Positions 10,912-21,750 of a stretch of 64,000 nucleotides of DNA are shown piece by piece. The DNA is from Veillonella parvula DSM 2008. GTDB lineage: Bacteria; Bacillota; Negativicutes; Veillonellales; Veillonellaceae. A program made the position numbers and the translations under genes. Position 1 is the first letter of the stretch, and each line of letters starts with the position of its first letter. Under the pieces are notes generated by a model. The model was not told the DNA's origin and did not search any database. It saw only the letters and a program-made list of their open reading frames with translations. The stretch is from positions 1,699,001-1,763,000 of the forward strand of contig NC_013520.1 of the NCBI RefSeq assembly GCF_000024945.1. Direction: 5' to 3'.

Positions 10912-13900
10912 TTAGTCTTCATCGTTAGAGGAGTCGCCCATTGGGTACGCCAATTGGCTAAGGATATCATCTTCACCGCCATTATCAGCTGGTAATTCTT
11001 CCTCTTCCTCTACTTCTGGTTCTACTACAGTTACTTCATCAGTTTCTACAGAACTGCCTTCCATAACTTCTTCAATACCAGTTTCTACCACCTCATCTTC
11101 GTCCTCAAGTTCTTTCATAACAACTTCTTCTTGATCTTCATTCAAGATTTTTACATCAAGACCGATACTTTGAAGTTCTTTAAGCAATACCTTGAAGGAC
11201 TCAGGTACACCTGGTTCAGGGATGTTTTCGCCTTTAACGATTTTTTCGTATGCTTTCACACGACCAACAACGTCGTCAGACTTAACAGTTAATAGCTCTT
11301 GAAGGGTATAGGCTGCGCCATATGCTTCTAGAGCCCAAACTTCCATTTCCCCGAAACGTTGGCCACCGAACTGAGCTTTACCGCCCAAAGGTTGTTGTGT
11401 AACAAGGGAGTACGGACCTGTAGAACGAGCATGGATTTTGTCATCAACCAAATGATGGAGTTTAAGCATGTAAACGTAACCAACAGTAACGCGGTTATCC
11501 ATCGGTTCACCAGTACGACCATCATATAGCACGGTTTTACCATCATCAGGACGACCTGCAATCGCCAATGTTTCGAATACGTCCTTTTCGTGAGCACCAT
11601 CAAATACAGGTGTAGCAATATGAATACCTGCTACATCTGGTTTTGGCATGCCATATTTGTCAAAATCATAGCCAAGGCTTTCCAACTCTTTGCGAATTTC
11701 AACGCGTTTTTCTTCAGCAGAGTGAATGTTGTTAAGAGTATTCTTGACTTTGCTAATTGCCTCTAATTCTTCTACAAGCGCAGGATCCATTTCAGGAGCC
11801 TCTTCTTCAGAATCAAAAAATTCTACATGAAGTGCATTGTATTTAGCTTCAATAGCTTTAAGCTCTTGGAAACGAGCTTCGCCACCCATAGCATCCAATT
11901 TCTTTTGCGCTGCCTTTTCTACATGTTTTAAGATTTTAGTTTTCAAAGTAATGATTTGCTCATTTTCTTCGAAATGATTTACCGTAACATCTTCCGAAAC
12001 TTTCGCTTCCAATGCTTCAATTTGAGCATAAAGGTCGCGGATTGCATCGATTTGTTCCCAGTAAGATGCATCAGTACGGGCTTCTTTCAACACGTTTTGA
12101 ATGTGAAGGTCTGTAGCTTTGATTTTCATACCTAAGCCTTGAACAGCCCACCCCAAGTGAGTTTCAAGAACTTGACCGATGTTCATACGAGAAGGTACAC
12201 CCAATGGGTTCAATACGATTTGTACTGGAGTACCATCTGGAAGGAATGGCATATCTTCTTTTCTCATAACGCGAGAAACGACACCTTTGTTACCATGACG
12301 GCCCGCCATTTTATCGCCTTCATGAATCTTACGTTTTTGAGCGATATATACGCGAACAAGTTTATTTACACCTGGTTGTAATTCGTCGCCATTTTCACGG
12401 GTAAAGACTTTTACATCTACGACTTTACCAGATTCACCATGAGGCACGCGCAAGGAAGTGTCGCGAACTTCACGTTCTTTGTCACCAAAAATAGCACGCA
12501 ACAAACGTTCTTCTGGAGTAAGCTCAGTTTCACCTTTTGGTGTAGCTTTACCTACAAGGATATCGCCAGGATGTACTTCTGCACCAATGCAGATAATACC
12601 ATCTTCGTCTAAGTTTTTAAGTGTGTCGTCACCTGTATTAGGCAACTCACGAGTAATTTCTTCAGCACCTAATTTGGTATCACGAGCATCACATTCGTAT
12701 TCTTCAATATGAATGGATGTATAGATATCTTCTTTGCAGAGTTCTTCACTAAGCAAGATAGCATCTTCGTAGTTATAACCTTCCCAAGGCATGAACGCTA
12801 CAAGAACGTTATAACCTAATGCCAATTCGCCGCCATCTGTAGCAGGACCATCAGCCAATACTTGGCCTTTTACAACATGATCGCCACGATTAACGATTGG
12901 TTTTTGGTTAAAGCATGTGGATTGGTTAGAACGAAGGAATTTATTCAAACGGTATGTGTCAACACGACCATCGCTGTCGCGAAGAACGTGGATTTCATTA
13001 CCCCAACAACGTACAACTTTACCTGCTTCACGCGCCAATACGCAAACACCAGAGTCAGTAGCTGCTGTATATTCCATACCTGTACCAACAAGTGGTGCTT
13101 GAGCGCGCAAAAGTGGTACCGCTTGACGTTGCATGTTCGCGCCCATCAAGGCACGGTTAGCATCGTCATTTTCAAGGAATGGAATCATAGCTGTACCAAT
13201 AGATACAACTTCTTTTGGACTAACGTCCATATAGTCAACCTTATCCGGTGTAACTTCTAATACGTCATGACCACGACGACAAGCTACGTGTTCAGTTGTG
13301 AAGTACCCCTCTGCATCAAGCGGAGAGTTTGCTTGGGCAATTGTCATGCCTTCTTCTTCATCAGCTGTCATATATACTACGCTGTCAGATACGCGCACTT
13401 TAACAACTTTATCAGCATCCTTGCCTTTACCATACACTTTTTCTACTTTACGGTATGGTGCTTCGATGAAACCAAATTCGTTTACCTTTGCATAGTTGGA
13501 CAAAGAGTTGATCAAACCGATATTTGGACCTTCTGGAGTTTCAATAGGACACATACGGCCGTAATGAGAGTGATGCACGTCACGGACTTCGAAGCCTGCA
13601 CGCTCACGAGATAAACCGCCAGGTCCAAGGGCAGATAAACGACGTTTGTGAGTCAATTCTGCTAATGGGTTTGTTTGGTCCATGAACTGGGACAACTGGG
13701 AGGAACCAAAGAATTCTTTGATTGCAGCCACTACTGGTCGAATGTTAATCAATGCTTGAGGCGTAATGGATTCAGTTTCTTGAATGGTCATGCGCTCACG
13801 AACAACACGTTCCATACGAGTTAAACCGATACGGAATTGATTTTGCAACAATTCGCCTACGCAACGAAGGCGACGGTTACCCAAGTGGTCGATATCATCT

Positions 13901-15072
13901 GTATGACCTGCACCATCCATAAGATTGAGCAAATAAGAAATGTTAGCGATCATGTCTTCACGTGTTACTGTACGGTGATCATATGGTAAGTTGCAATTAT
14001 TACAGATAACTTTAGACTCTACACCATCATTATTTACGATGTAGAATTCAGCAAAACCTTCACCATCGAATACATGGCTATTAGCAACGATATCAAGTTG
14101 TTCTTCCCCAACTTGTACGCCTGCATCAAGGATAATTTCGCCAGTTTCTGGATCTACAATTGGTTGAGCCAATGTTTGACCCAACATACGTTGGCGCCAG
14201 CCAAGTTTTTTGTTCAATTTGTAACGACCAACGCGCGCTAAGTCATAACGGCGTGCATCGAAGAACAAGTTATCGAACAAGTTGCGAGCAGACTCTACAG
14301 TAGGAGGCTCACCTGGACGTAATTTTTTATAGATTTCAACCAATGCTTCATCAGCAGATTGAGTTGTATCTTTTTCTAATGTACGAACGATGCGTTCATC
14401 ATATACTGGTAAACCATCCTCATCAGTTTTACCATTCCAGAAGAGGTCGAGGATACTTTCATTCGTATCCCAACCTAATGCACGTACCAATACAGTGGCT
14501 GGTAATTTACGGTTACGGTCGATACGAACAGCTACCACTTCACTAGCATCTGTTTCAAGTTCAATCCATGCACCACGGTTAGGAATAACTGTGGAATCAT
14601 ACAAACGGTTACCCATTGTATCGATTTCTTTATTGTAGTAAACGCCTGGAGAACGTACCAATTGGGATACGATAACACGTTCTGCACCATTGATGATGAA
14701 AGTACCTGTATCTGTCATCAATGGGAAATCGCCCATGAATACTTCTTGTTCTTTAATGTCCATATTTTCTGGATCATTATTTACCAAGCGAATATTTACA
14801 CGAAGTGGTGCTGCGTAAGTAGCATCACGATTTTTACATTCATTAATATCATACTTAGGTTCACCTAAGCTGAAACCTTCAAAAGAAAGTACTAGATTAC
14901 CTGAATTGTCTTTAATCGGAGAAATATCGTTGAAAATATTTTGTAAACCACTCTCCAAGAACCACTCATACGATTTACGCTGAATGTCCAATAAATGCGG
15001 CATCTTGATAACTTCGTTAATTTTAGCGTACGTATAACGAGTTCGTTTGCCTACCTGTTCAGGTTTGAACAT
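10912..15072 (-). CDS. rpoB: RNA polymerase subunit beta
   Basis: Second catalytic subunit of RNA polymerase. An upstream ATG at 15111 is possible, but the ATG at 15072 has AGGGGTGA eight bases before it and gives the usual start [15 protein letters not shown] (1386 residues). The rifampicin pocket ([20 protein letters not shown] and following [14 protein letters not shown]) has the susceptible-type residues. Between [13 protein letters not shown] and [12 protein letters not shown] lies a large charged, helix-rich insertion of about 155 residues, absent from B. subtilis RpoB and longer than that of E. coli. The C-terminus is a roughly 70-residue highly acidic tail. Confidence 0.98.
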   Translation of the reverse strand: MFKPEQVGKRTRYTYAKINEVIKMPHLLDIQRKSYEWFLESGLQNIFNDISPIKDNSGNLVLSFEGFSLGEPKYDINECKNRDATYAAPLRVNIRLVNNDPENMDIKEQEVFMGDFPLMTDTGTFIINGAERVIVSQLVRSPGVYYNKEIDTMGNRLYDSTVIPNRGAWIELETDASEVVAVRIDRNRKLPATVLVRALGWDTNESILDLFWNGKTDEDGLPVYDERIVRTLEKDTTQSADEALVEIYKKLRPGEPPTVESARNLFDNLFFDARRYDLARVGRYKLNKKLGWRQRMLGQTLAQPIVDPETGEIILDAGVQVGEEQLDIVANSHVFDGEGFAEFYIVNNDGVESKVICNNCNLPYDHRTVTREDMIANISYLLNLMDGAGHTDDIDHLGNRRLRCVGELLQNQFRIGLTRMERVVRERMTIQETESITPQALINIRPVVAAIKEFFGSSQLSQFMDQTNPLAELTHKRRLSALGPGGLSRERAGFEVRDVHHSHYGRMCPIETPEGPNIGLINSLSNYAKVNEFGFIEAPYRKVEKVYGKGKDADKVVKVRVSDSVVYMTADEEEGMTIAQANSPLDAEGYFTTEHVACRRGHDVLEVTPDKVDYMDVSPKEVVSIGTAMIPFLENDDANRALMGANMQRQAVPLLRAQAPLVGTGMEYTAATDSGVCVLAREAGKVVRCWGNEIHVLRDSDGRVDTYRLNKFLRSNQSTCFNQKPIVNRGDHVVKGQVLADGPATDGGELALGYNVLVAFMPWEGYNYEDAILLSEELCKEDIYTSIHIEEYECDARDTKLGAEEITRELPNTGDDTLKNLDEDGIICIGAEVHPGDILVGKATPKGETELTPEERLLRAIFGDKEREVRDTSLRVPHGESGKVVDVKVFTRENGDELQPGVNKLVRVYIAQKRKIHEGDKMAGRHGNKGVVSRVMRKEDMPFLPDGTPVQIVLNPLGVPSRMNIGQVLETHLGWAVQGLGMKIKATDLHIQNVLKEARTDASYWEQIDAIRDLYAQIEALEAKVSEDVTVNHFEENEQIITLKTKILKHVEKAAQKKLDAMGGEARFQELKAIEAKYNALHVEFFDSEEEAPEMDPALVEELEAISKVKNTLNNIHSAEEKRVEIRKELESLGYDFDKYGMPKPDVAGIHIATPVFDGAHEKDVFETLAIAGRPDDGKTVLYDGRTGEPMDNRVTVGYVYMLKLHHLVDDKIHARSTGPYSLVTQQPLGGKAQFGGQRFGEMEVWALEAYGAAYTLQELLTVKSDDVVGRVKAYEKIVKGENIPEPGVPESFKVLLKELQSIGLDVKILNEDQEEVVMKELEDEDEVVETGIEEVMEGSSVETDEVTVVEPEVEEEEELPADNGGEDDILSQLAYPMGDSSNDED

Positions 15073-15403
15073 ATTTGCTTTCACCCCTATCAAAACACAC
15101 TGGTCTACCATTTTCTATAACGGCATGAAAAAGACATCTTACAGGTCTCAGTTTTCCTGCTCGGACAACGTCAAATAAAGCAAGGTCCATTTCATTTTTA
15201 AAATAACCTTGCTTCCCATTAACCAAGCACAACCTTGGAAGAAAACCTCATCACTATTCAAGTTATAGTTTTTACATCCAAAAGCAGAAAACGCTACTTT
15301 TGCAATATATAATTTTATCAGTATTAAAAAAGACTGTCAACCAAAAGGGTTGACAGTCTTTCATTTTCATGCTCTATTCATGTATCAAAAGAGAACTATA
15401 AGA
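15073..15403. other. rpoB leader region
   Basis: About 330 bases between rpoB and the end of aspA. It holds the aspA terminator (15329-15361), then an rpoB leader with two hairpins: AAGCAAGGT (15178-15186) with ACCTTGCTT (15206-15214), and CCAAG (15223-15227) with CTTGG (15234-15238). A TATAAC hexamer near 15260 is a weak promoter candidate. No gene seen. Confidence 0.55.
15329..15361 (-). terminator. Terminator of aspA
   Basis: Eleven-pair stem (GACTGTCAACC and its complement, five-base loop) followed on the minus strand by a run of six T. It separates aspA from rpoB. Confidence 0.9.
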
Positions 15404-16819
15404 TTAGTTACCTTTTTGTTTTAAAAGTTTCGCACCAGCAATACCAGGGCGAGTCATTTCTTTAGGAGAAAGAATATGATTGATTTCATCCTCAGTCAAT
15501 AAGCCTTGATCCAAGATGATATCACGAATAGCTCGACCAGTTTCATACGCTTCTTTCGCCAATGCAGAAGCTGTTTCATAGCCAAGATGTGGCAACAATG
15601 CTGTTACGATACCAACGGAGCGGTTCAACCAGTATTCGCATTGTTCACGGTCTACTTCAAGATCAACGAGCAATTTATCAACGAATGTATTTACACCATT
15701 TTTAAGGTAGCAAAGGTTATTGAACAAGTTGTATGCCAATACAGGTTCCATAACATTTAACTCGAATTGACCATTTTCTACAGCTAATGTAATAGTAGTA
15801 TCATTACCGATAACTTGATAACACACTTGGTTCAATACTTCAGCGATAACAGGATTTACTTTTCCTGGCATGATAGAGGATCCTGGTTGACGGGCAGGCA
15901 ATTTTAATTCACCAATGCCGCAACGAGGGCCAGATGCCATTAAGCGGAAATCATTAGCCATCTTAATCAATACAAGTGCAGTTACCTTCAAACCGCTAGA
16001 GATATCAGCAAATACGTCTGTATTGTTTGTGGCATCGATCAAGTTCTCCGCAGTGTAGAACGGTTCGCCTACTACTTCACTAAGTTCATAAGCTACATCA
16101 TGAATATAATTAGGTTCAGCATTAAGGCCTGTACCAACTGCAGTGGCACCCATGTTGATTACATGTGCACCTTCAACGGCAGATTTAATACGTTTAATAC
16201 CACGACGAATACCAGATGCATAAGCGCCCATCTCTTGTCCCAATGTAATAGGCACCGCATCTTGTAAATGAGTACGCCCCATTTTTAAAATTTCACTATA
16301 TTCTTCAGCTTTTCTCTCAAGCTCATCAACAAGACGTTGCAAAGCTTCAAGTAACGGTTTAGATTTCAAAATTGCACAAACTTTAATCGCTGTTGGGAAA
16401 GCGTCATTTGTAGATTGTGCCATGTTACAGTGATTGTTAGGGCTTACAATATCATAGCTACCTTTTGGATGGCCTAAAATTTCACAAGCACGATTTGCCA
16501 ACACTTCGTTCATATTCATATTCACAGAAGTGCCAGCACCGCCTTGAATTGGATCAACTGGAAATTGGTCAGCAAATTCACCTGCAATAACTTCATCAGC
16601 TGCTTGAACAATCGCTTTACCGATAGATACATTGAGACGACCTGTTTTCATATTAGCTAAAGCAGATGCTTTTTTTACCATCGCTAGAGCTTTAATAAAA
16701 TCTTGGTCTAAATGTTTCCCTGTAATATGGAAGTTTTCTAAGGCACGAATCGTTTGCACACCATAATATAACTCATCCGCTACTTCTAATTCACCTAGGA
16801 AATCATGTTCTTTTCTCAT
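15404..16819 (-). CDS. aspA: Aspartate ammonia-lyase (aspartase)
   Basis: Converts L-aspartate to fumarate and ammonia. The 471-residue protein belongs to the fumarase/aspartase superfamily, with the signature GSSIMPGKVNPV near residue 315 carrying the catalytic-loop serine. The N-terminal half (QGGAGTSVNMNMNEVLANRA, and QSTNDAFPT) follows aspartase rather than class II fumarase as far as I recall. The start at 16819 has AAGAGG seven bases upstream; an alternative ATG at 16837 lacks this. It lies between rplL and rpoB, an unusual place. It probably supplies fumarate for anaerobic respiration together with the class I fumarase at 41852-43274. Confidence 0.93.
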   Translation of the reverse strand: MRKEHDFLGELEVADELYYGVQTIRALENFHITGKHLDQDFIKALAMVKKASALANMKTGRLNVSIGKAIVQAADEVIAGEFADQFPVDPIQGGAGTSVNMNMNEVLANRACEILGHPKGSYDIVSPNNHCNMAQSTNDAFPTAIKVCAILKSKPLLEALQRLVDELERKAEEYSEILKMGRTHLQDAVPITLGQEMGAYASGIRRGIKRIKSAVEGAHVINMGATAVGTGLNAEPNYIHDVAYELSEVVGEPFYTAENLIDATNNTDVFADISSGLKVTALVLIKMANDFRLMASGPRCGIGELKLPARQPGSSIMPGKVNPVIAEVLNQVCYQVIGNDTTITLAVENGQFELNVMEPVLAYNLFNNLCYLKNGVNTFVDKLLVDLEVDREQCEYWLNRSVGIVTALLPHLGYETASALAKEAYETGRAIRDIILDQGLLTEDEINHILSPKEMTRPGIAGAKLLKQKGN

Positions 16820-16889
16820 AATAGATCCTCTTTCCACTATTTCATATATTAGATGATAGTTTAATGAAACGGTTTTATCTTATGCGCTC

Positions 16890-16914
16890 ATTATAGCATG
16901 TATTTTGTATACAT
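16890..16914 (-). promoter_or_regulatory. aspA promoter -10 with adjacent palindromic operator
   Basis: On the minus strand a perfect TATAAT lies at 16890-16895. Two bases upstream of it, at 16898-16914, is a perfect 6-5-6 inverted repeat, ATGTAT-N5-ATACAT. A protein bound there would cover the promoter spacer. Repressor identity unknown. Confidence 0.6.
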
Positions 16915-17086
16915 AAAAGTCATTTCATATATTACGAATAAACAATATTCTATACAATATATTATTTCATAAATATTTTCTATAACTATTTCCATATTTA
17001 TAAAGGCTCTGTTTTTATCTTTGATTAGTTTAAATATTACACGCCCTATAGTACAATAATATAAACTATATAAGTAAGGAGTAACT

Positions 17087-18727
17087 ATGATTAACAATCA
17101 CATGCTGCGCATAGGTGCGCTCTTTTTATTAACCGTTTTATGCTACGGCTTTTATAATGCCTATTTGCCAATCACTGATCCGGTGGAGTCCAACTATGTT
17201 CTCTCCGCCATCACCATGCTAAAACACAACTCATGGATATCCCCCATGATATATGATCACGTATGGTATGATAAACCACCGCTCACCTATTGGGCACTTA
17301 TGATTACATACAAACTATTTGGCATATCTGACTTCACGTCTCGTATACCGAATACGCTTGTTGCGGGAGCTAGCGTGGCCCTAATGTATCATATAACTTA
17401 CCGCATATCTAAAAGTACCTTTGCCGGTATACTCTGTGCGATTTTATTAATGAGTACACTACAGTTTTGGTATATATCTCATGCAGTTATAACCGATGGA
17501 TTTCTATTTTTCTTCACCTTAGCTATATTTGGATATAGTTATTTAGCTTTTACCAATAATGACAGGTCAGCTATGGTGAAAGCTTACATTGCTGCGGCCT
17601 TAGCCGTGATTACCAAAGGACCTATAGGCATTATTTTACCTGGGCTAATATTACTTATTTATATATGTGCACGCCACGCCATCCATAGAAAGGATAAAAT
17701 CTATCAACTTTCAAAGGATATAAAATTACTATTTAATCCCTTAGGACTATTAGCCTTTATAGCGATAGCTAGCCCTTGGTATATTGCTATGTATTCCATT
17801 CACGGTGAGCAGTTTATTTCCGGATTCTTAGGTCTACACAATGTAGATCGAGCTCTTATATCTGAACATCCTAAATTTAATGTATGGTATTACTATCTAT
17901 TAATTGTGCCCCTTTCACTATTACCCTGGACACCTGTAATAGTCTATCATTTAAAAGATCTTAACTGGAAAGATGATTTTGATCTATTAGGTATTATATG
18001 GTTTATTGTTATAGTTCTATTCTACTCTCTAGTAGCTACAAAGTATCTAACCTACACATTACCTGCCATTATCCCTTGTATAATATGGGCGGCTGTAAAA
18101 ATTTGTGAATTAGTTACTGACAAAGAAACCGGTGAATTTACTCAATCATTCAAAAAGTTTAATTATTTAATTACCCTACCACTAGGTATTTACTACATGA
18201 TTTTTACATTTGCTACAGCTTTTGATAAAAGTCTTGATAGTAAACCGTTAATCGTAGGTTCCTTTATTATAGTATGTATGATTTTAATCGGTCGATACTA
18301 CATAACATCATTTTTCAAACTAGCAATATATGCTTTAGTTCCACTAATTACGTTGTACTCGGCTATTACAATTACAGTACCACCAATATTGTTTAATCAG
18401 TCTGGTTTACAGTTTAGAACCTTCATCGAAGATACATCAAAACCAATATATGTATATGGCAATTACTATACTTCCATTGTATATTACATGGACACTACAC
18501 CTACCCAAGTTTTCGTAGATACAACTGATGATTCTATATGGACCGAAGGCAAAACATTAATGCCTACAATAACTAAAGAAACATTTTTAAGTAATACATC
18601 AAATAATCGCGGTGCCTATGTCATCGTTCCTAAAAAATATGATAAGGATTTCTCTAATACATTACCGTATCCAAAAGCCAAATTAGTCAACAAAACAAAA
18701 CTCGCATCAATTTATAAGCTTCAATAA
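17087..18727 (+). CDS. ArnT/PMT-family membrane glycosyltransferase
   Basis: A 546-residue multi-spanning protein resembling dolichyl- or undecaprenyl-phosphate sugar:acceptor transferases (GT-C fold; ArnT/PMT). After a first membrane segment the first loop has the acidic DPVESNYVLSAITML motif and the YDKPPLTYW block typical of the family; about eleven further hydrophobic segments follow and a soluble C-terminal domain of about 120 residues. In relatives it transfers a lipid-linked sugar to lipid A or to proteins; the acceptor here is unknown. TAAGGAG precedes the ATG. It is alone on the plus strand inside the ribosomal/polymerase superoperon, and its coding sequence looks more AT-rich than its neighbours, suggesting insertion. 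Confidence 0.85.
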   Translation: MINNHMLRIGALFLLTVLCYGFYNAYLPITDPVESNYVLSAITMLKHNSWISPMIYDHVWYDKPPLTYWALMITYKLFGISDFTSRIPNTLVAGASVALMYHITYRISKSTFAGILCAILLMSTLQFWYISHAVITDGFLFFFTLAIFGYSYLAFTNNDRSAMVKAYIAAALAVITKGPIGIILPGLILLIYICARHAIHRKDKIYQLSKDIKLLFNPLGLLAFIAIASPWYIAMYSIHGEQFISGFLGLHNVDRALISEHPKFNVWYYYLLIVPLSLLPWTPVIVYHLKDLNWKDDFDLLGIIWFIVIVLFYSLVATKYLTYTLPAIIPCIIWAAVKICELVTDKETGEFTQSFKKFNYLITLPLGIYYMIFTFATAFDKSLDSKPLIVGSFIIVCMILIGRYYITSFFKLAIYALVPLITLYSAITITVPPILFNQSGLQFRTFIEDTSKPIYVYGNYYTSIVYYMDTTPTQVFVDTTDDSIWTEGKTLMPTITKETFLSNTSNNRGAYVIVPKKYDKDFSNTLPYPKAKLVNKTKLASIYKLQ

Positions 18728-18757
18728 AAAAGGCGTACCCATAGGGTACGCCTTTAA
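18726..18757. terminator. Bidirectional terminator, glycosyltransferase / rplL
   Basis: Nine-pair stem GGCGTACCC with complement, three-base loop, flanked by A-run and T-run. Serves both convergent genes. Confidence 0.9.
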
Positions 18758-18768
18758 TATGGTTAGAA

Positions 18769-19137
18769 TTATTTCAATTCTACGGATGCGCCAGCTTCTT
18801 CTAATTGAGCTTTCAAAGCTTCAGCAGCTTCAGCAGCAACGCCTTCTTTTACAGGTGCAGGAGCGCCGTCAACGATAGCTTTAGCTTCTTTCAAGCCAAG
18901 ACCAGTTGCTTCACGAACAACTTTGATTACGTTAATTTTAGATGCGCCAGCTTCTTTCAAGATTACGTCGAAGGAATCTTTAGCAGCGCCGCCTTCAGCA
19001 CCACCAGCAGCTGCTACAGCTACAGGAGCTGCTGCAGTTACGCCAAATTCTTCTTCGATTGCTTTTACAAGATCATTAAGTTCAAGGATTGTTGCTTCTT
19101 TCAATTCAGCAACGATGTTTTCAATGTTCAATGCCAT
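18769..19137 (-). CDS. rplL: 50S ribosomal protein L7/L12
   Basis: Stalk protein that recruits translation factors. 122 residues: N-terminal dimerisation helices, an Ala-rich hinge ([15 protein letters not shown]), and the C-terminal domain with [13 protein letters not shown]-like sequence (here [20 protein letters not shown]). GGAGG lies before the ATG. It follows rplJ by about 70 bp in the usual order. Confidence 0.98.
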   Translation of the reverse strand: MALNIENIVAELKEATILELNDLVKAIEEEFGVTAAAPVAVAAAGGAEGGAAKDSFDVILKEAGASKINVIKVVREATGLGLKEAKAIVDGAPAPVKEGVAAEAAEALKAQLEEAGASVELK

Positions 19138-19207
19138 TTTAGATTTCCTCCATAAATTAGTTTATAGTGCCAGCCTCAAGCGGCCAACGAATACTTTGCA
19201 AAAAATA

Positions 19208-19705
19208 TTATTCTGCAGGTTTTGCTTCTGCAACAGCTTTGACAGCGTATGCAACATTGCGAACAGGAGCTTGCAATACGGAAAGCAACATGGAAAGCAT
19301 ACCTTCGCGATTTGGAAGAGATGCAATTGCTTTAACGCCTGCTGCGTCCATAACTTCGCCTTCAACGATACCAGCTTTAACTGTTACAACTTCTTTTTCA
19401 GTTGCTTTGATGAATTGTTCGATTACACGAGCAGGTGCAACAGCATCGTCTTTAGAAGTAGCCAACGCAGTTGGACCTTCTAAATGCTCAGCGAAACCTT
19501 CAAGATTCAATTCGTTTGCAGCGATACGAGTCAAAGTATTTTTGATTACTTTGTATTCAACACCTTCAGCCAACATTTTGCGACGAAGATCAGTTGCTTG
19601 CGCAACAGTTAAACCAGAGTAACCAATCAATACAGCACCTTTTGCTTCAGAAAGAGTTTCTTTCATTTGAGCAACGATTGCTTTTTTTGATTCAGTGACA
19701 GCCAT
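19208..19705 (-). CDS. rplJ: 50S ribosomal protein L10
   Basis: Base of the L7/L12 stalk, 165 residues. The N-terminal rRNA-binding domain (GYSGLTVAQATDLRRKML, YKVIKNTL) and the C-terminal L12-binding helix are visible. AAGGAGG precedes the ATG. Preceded by a conserved leader that probably binds the L10-L12 complex for autoregulation. Confidence 0.98.
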   Translation of the reverse strand: MAVTESKKAIVAQMKETLSEAKGAVLIGYSGLTVAQATDLRRKMLAEGVEYKVIKNTLTRIAANELNLEGFAEHLEGPTALATSKDDAVAPARVIEQFIKATEKEVVTVKAGIVEGEVMDAAGVKAIASLPNREGMLSMLLSVLQAPVRNVAYAVKAVAEAKPAE

Positions 19706-19729
19706 TAGATTACCTCCTTGTAGATTTTT

Positions 19730-19870
19730 TTGGTGCTCTATGTACTATCTTAGCGTAAAAACGACCCCATCGCACGCGATGAGGTCGTAACTAGTCCTAG
19801 GTTGTTCTAGTGTCAGCCTCAGCGGGCGGATTTTCATCCATTATACATACCAGCCGTCTACAGCTAAGAG
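19730..19870 (-). ncRNA. L10 (rplJ) leader
   Basis: The rplA-rplJ gap of about 175 bases reads on the minus strand as a structured leader with a GCCCGCUGAGGCU block near 19812-19832, resembling the conserved L10-leader core, then the hairpin and T-run of 19757-19788. It is the expected site where L10(L12)4 represses its own operon. Identified by position and motif; a covariance-model search was not possible. Confidence 0.75.
19757..19788 (-). terminator. Attenuator-like hairpin inside the L10 leader
   Basis: Minus-strand hairpin of twelve pairs with one mismatch and a four-base loop, followed by four to five T, located between rplA and rplJ. Its position after the conserved leader suggests transcription attenuation of rplJL, in the manner described for Firmicute L10 leaders. 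Confidence 0.7.
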
Positions 19871-19880
19871 ACATATTTAA

Positions 19881-20591
19881 TTATTGCTCTTTGGAAACAG
19901 TGCTCAATTTGAACACATTCAAAGGTACACCAGGGCCCATTGTAGCGGACAAGGTTACAGATTTAATGTATTGACCTTTAGCTGCTACAGGTTTAGCCTT
20001 GATAATAGTATCAACGATTGTACGGTAGTTGTCAAGTAATTTTTCTTCATCGAAAGATGCTTTACCGATAGAGCAAGAGATAATACCTGCTTTATCAGTA
20101 CGGTATTCGATTTTACCAGCTTTGATTTCGTTTACTGCACGAGCAACGTCTGGAGTTACTGTACCAACTTTAGGGTTTGGCATCAAGCCTTTAGGACCCA
20201 AAATTTTACCAAGACGGCCAACTTGACCCATCATGTCTGGTGTAGCAACTACTACGTCGAAGTCGCTCCAACCACCTTGGATTTTAGCTACTAACTCTTC
20301 AGAACCTACAAAATCTGCACCAGCTTCTTCAGCTGCCTTAATATTGTCGCCTTTTGCGAATACAAGAACGCGTTTAGTTTTGCCAGTACCATGAGGCAAT
20401 ACTACTGCACCACGAACTTGTTGATCAGCGTATTTAGGGTCGACATTCAAGTTGAAAGCAATTTCAACTGTTTCATCGAAATTTGCAGTTGCAGTTTTCT
20501 TAACCAACTCAATTGCTTCTACTGGTTCGTAGAATTTACCAGCTTCAATAAGTTTTACTGCTTCAGCGTATTTCTTACCTACTTTTGCCAT
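19881..20591 (-). CDS. rplA: 50S ribosomal protein L1
   Basis: L1 forms the mobile stalk at the E site; 236 residues of normal length, with the conserved [15 protein letters not shown] and [15 protein letters not shown] segments. AAGGAGG precedes the ATG. Follows rplK by about 75 bp. Confidence 0.98.
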   Translation of the reverse strand: MAKVGKKYAEAVKLIEAGKFYEPVEAIELVKKTATANFDETVEIAFNLNVDPKYADQQVRGAVVLPHGTGKTKRVLVFAKGDNIKAAEEAGADFVGSEELVAKIQGGWSDFDVVVATPDMMGQVGRLGKILGPKGLMPNPKVGTVTPDVARAVNEIKAGKIEYRTDKAGIISCSIGKASFDEEKLLDNYRTIVDTIIKAKPVAAKGQYIKSVTLSATMGPGVPLNVFKLSTVSKEQ

Positions 20592-20667
20592 TATAATATC
20601 CTCCTTATGTGGTCAAACGGGAATTCCCTCCCACCGATTTGCGCCTTATGCGCAAGTCGTACGCTTA

Positions 20668-21093
20668 TTAGTCAACGATTTCAATGCCCATGCTGCGAGC
20701 AGTACCTTCCACCATGCGCATACCTTGTTCCACGGTATTAGCATTCAAGTCAGGCATTTTCAATTCAGCAATTTCACGAACTTTATCGCGACCTACTTTT
20801 GCTACTTTATCACGGTTAGGTACACCAGAACCTTTTGGAATACCTGCAGCTTTTTTCAACAATACTGCAGCTGGTGGAGTCTTAGTGATGAAGTCGAAGC
20901 TACGATCTTCATATACGTTAATAACTACTGGAATAATTAAGCCAGCTTGTTTAGCAGTACGTTCGTTGAATTCTTTTGTGAAAGCAACGATGTTAACACC
21001 TGCTTGACCTAGTGCAGGACCAACTGGTGGTGCTGGAGTAGCTTTAGCGGCTTCAATTTGTAGTTTTACTTGTTTAACTAATTTCTTAGCCAT
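20668..21093 (-). CDS. rplK: 50S ribosomal protein L11
   Basis: L11 forms the GTPase-associated centre with 23S rRNA; 141 residues with the N-terminal [15 protein letters not shown] and C-terminal GTARSMGI segments. AGGAGG precedes the ATG. Lies between nusG and rplA in the standard order. Confidence 0.98.
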   Translation of the reverse strand: MAKKLVKQVKLQIEAAKATPAPPVGPALGQAGVNIVAFTKEFNERTAKQAGLIIPVVINVYEDRSFDFITKTPPAAVLLKKAAGIPKGSGVPNRDKVAKVGRDKVREIAELKMPDLNANTVEQGMRMVEGTARSMGIEIVD

Positions 21094-21201
21094 GGGTAAT
21101 TAAACCTCCTATGCTTATACTGTGGTGGTAACGGATATACATCCTCCCACTGGCAACCAAAATCGATTGCTCTTTTTAGAGTTATATTATTATATTTATA
21201 A

Positions 21202-21738
21202 TTAAAGAGCTTTCTCAACTTGAGAGAACTCTAACTCTACCTCGGTATCTCGATTGAACATTTCTACGCTAAGTTTCAATGTTCCTTTTTCAGGGTTAAG
21301 TTCGGTAATAACACCTAGTTTATCTTCAAAGGCACCGGACGTAATGCGAACCGTTTCACCAACTTCTACATCAACGTTAATGGTTGGTTTCTTATCCAAG
21401 CCCTGAGACTTAAGTATATGTTCTACTTCGGAATCAGAAAGTGGAACTGGTTTTGTAGCAGAGCCAACGAAACCTGTTACACCTGGCGTGTTGCGTACAA
21501 CATACCAAGAACGGTCATTAACTTCCATTTCCACCAATACATACCCAGGAAATATCTTACGTTTTACTACTTTTTTAACCCCATCTTTTTCATCTATTTC
21601 GTCTTCAAGAGGCACCAAAATTCGGCTGATCACATCTTGTAGTCCCATAGATTGAACTTTAAGTTCAAGAGTGGTTTTTACTTTATTTTCGTAGCCTGAA
21701 TAGGTATGAATTACATACCACTTCTTATCTGCTTCCAT
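21202..21738 (-). CDS. nusG: Transcription termination/antitermination factor NusG
   Basis: Binds RNA polymerase and links it to Rho or the ribosome. 178 residues: NGN domain starting WYVIHTYSGYENKVK and containing RKIFPGYVLVEM, then a KOW domain at about residues 125-175 (VRITSGAFEDKLGVI). AAGGGGG precedes the ATG. It follows secE by 12 bp. Confidence 0.98.
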   Translation of the reverse strand: MEADKKWYVIHTYSGYENKVKTTLELKVQSMGLQDVISRILVPLEDEIDEKDGVKKVVKRKIFPGYVLVEMEVNDRSWYVVRNTPGVTGFVGSATKPVPLSDSEVEHILKSQGLDKKPTINVDVEVGETVRITSGAFEDKLGVITELNPEKGTLKLSVEMFNRDTEVELEFSQVEKAL

Positions 21739-21750
21739 GTAATGGCCCCC

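Noticed and set aside
15404-16819. Class II fumarase
   Set aside because: The superfamily signature is shared, but the N-terminal and central segments follow aspartase, and a separate class I fumarase is present.
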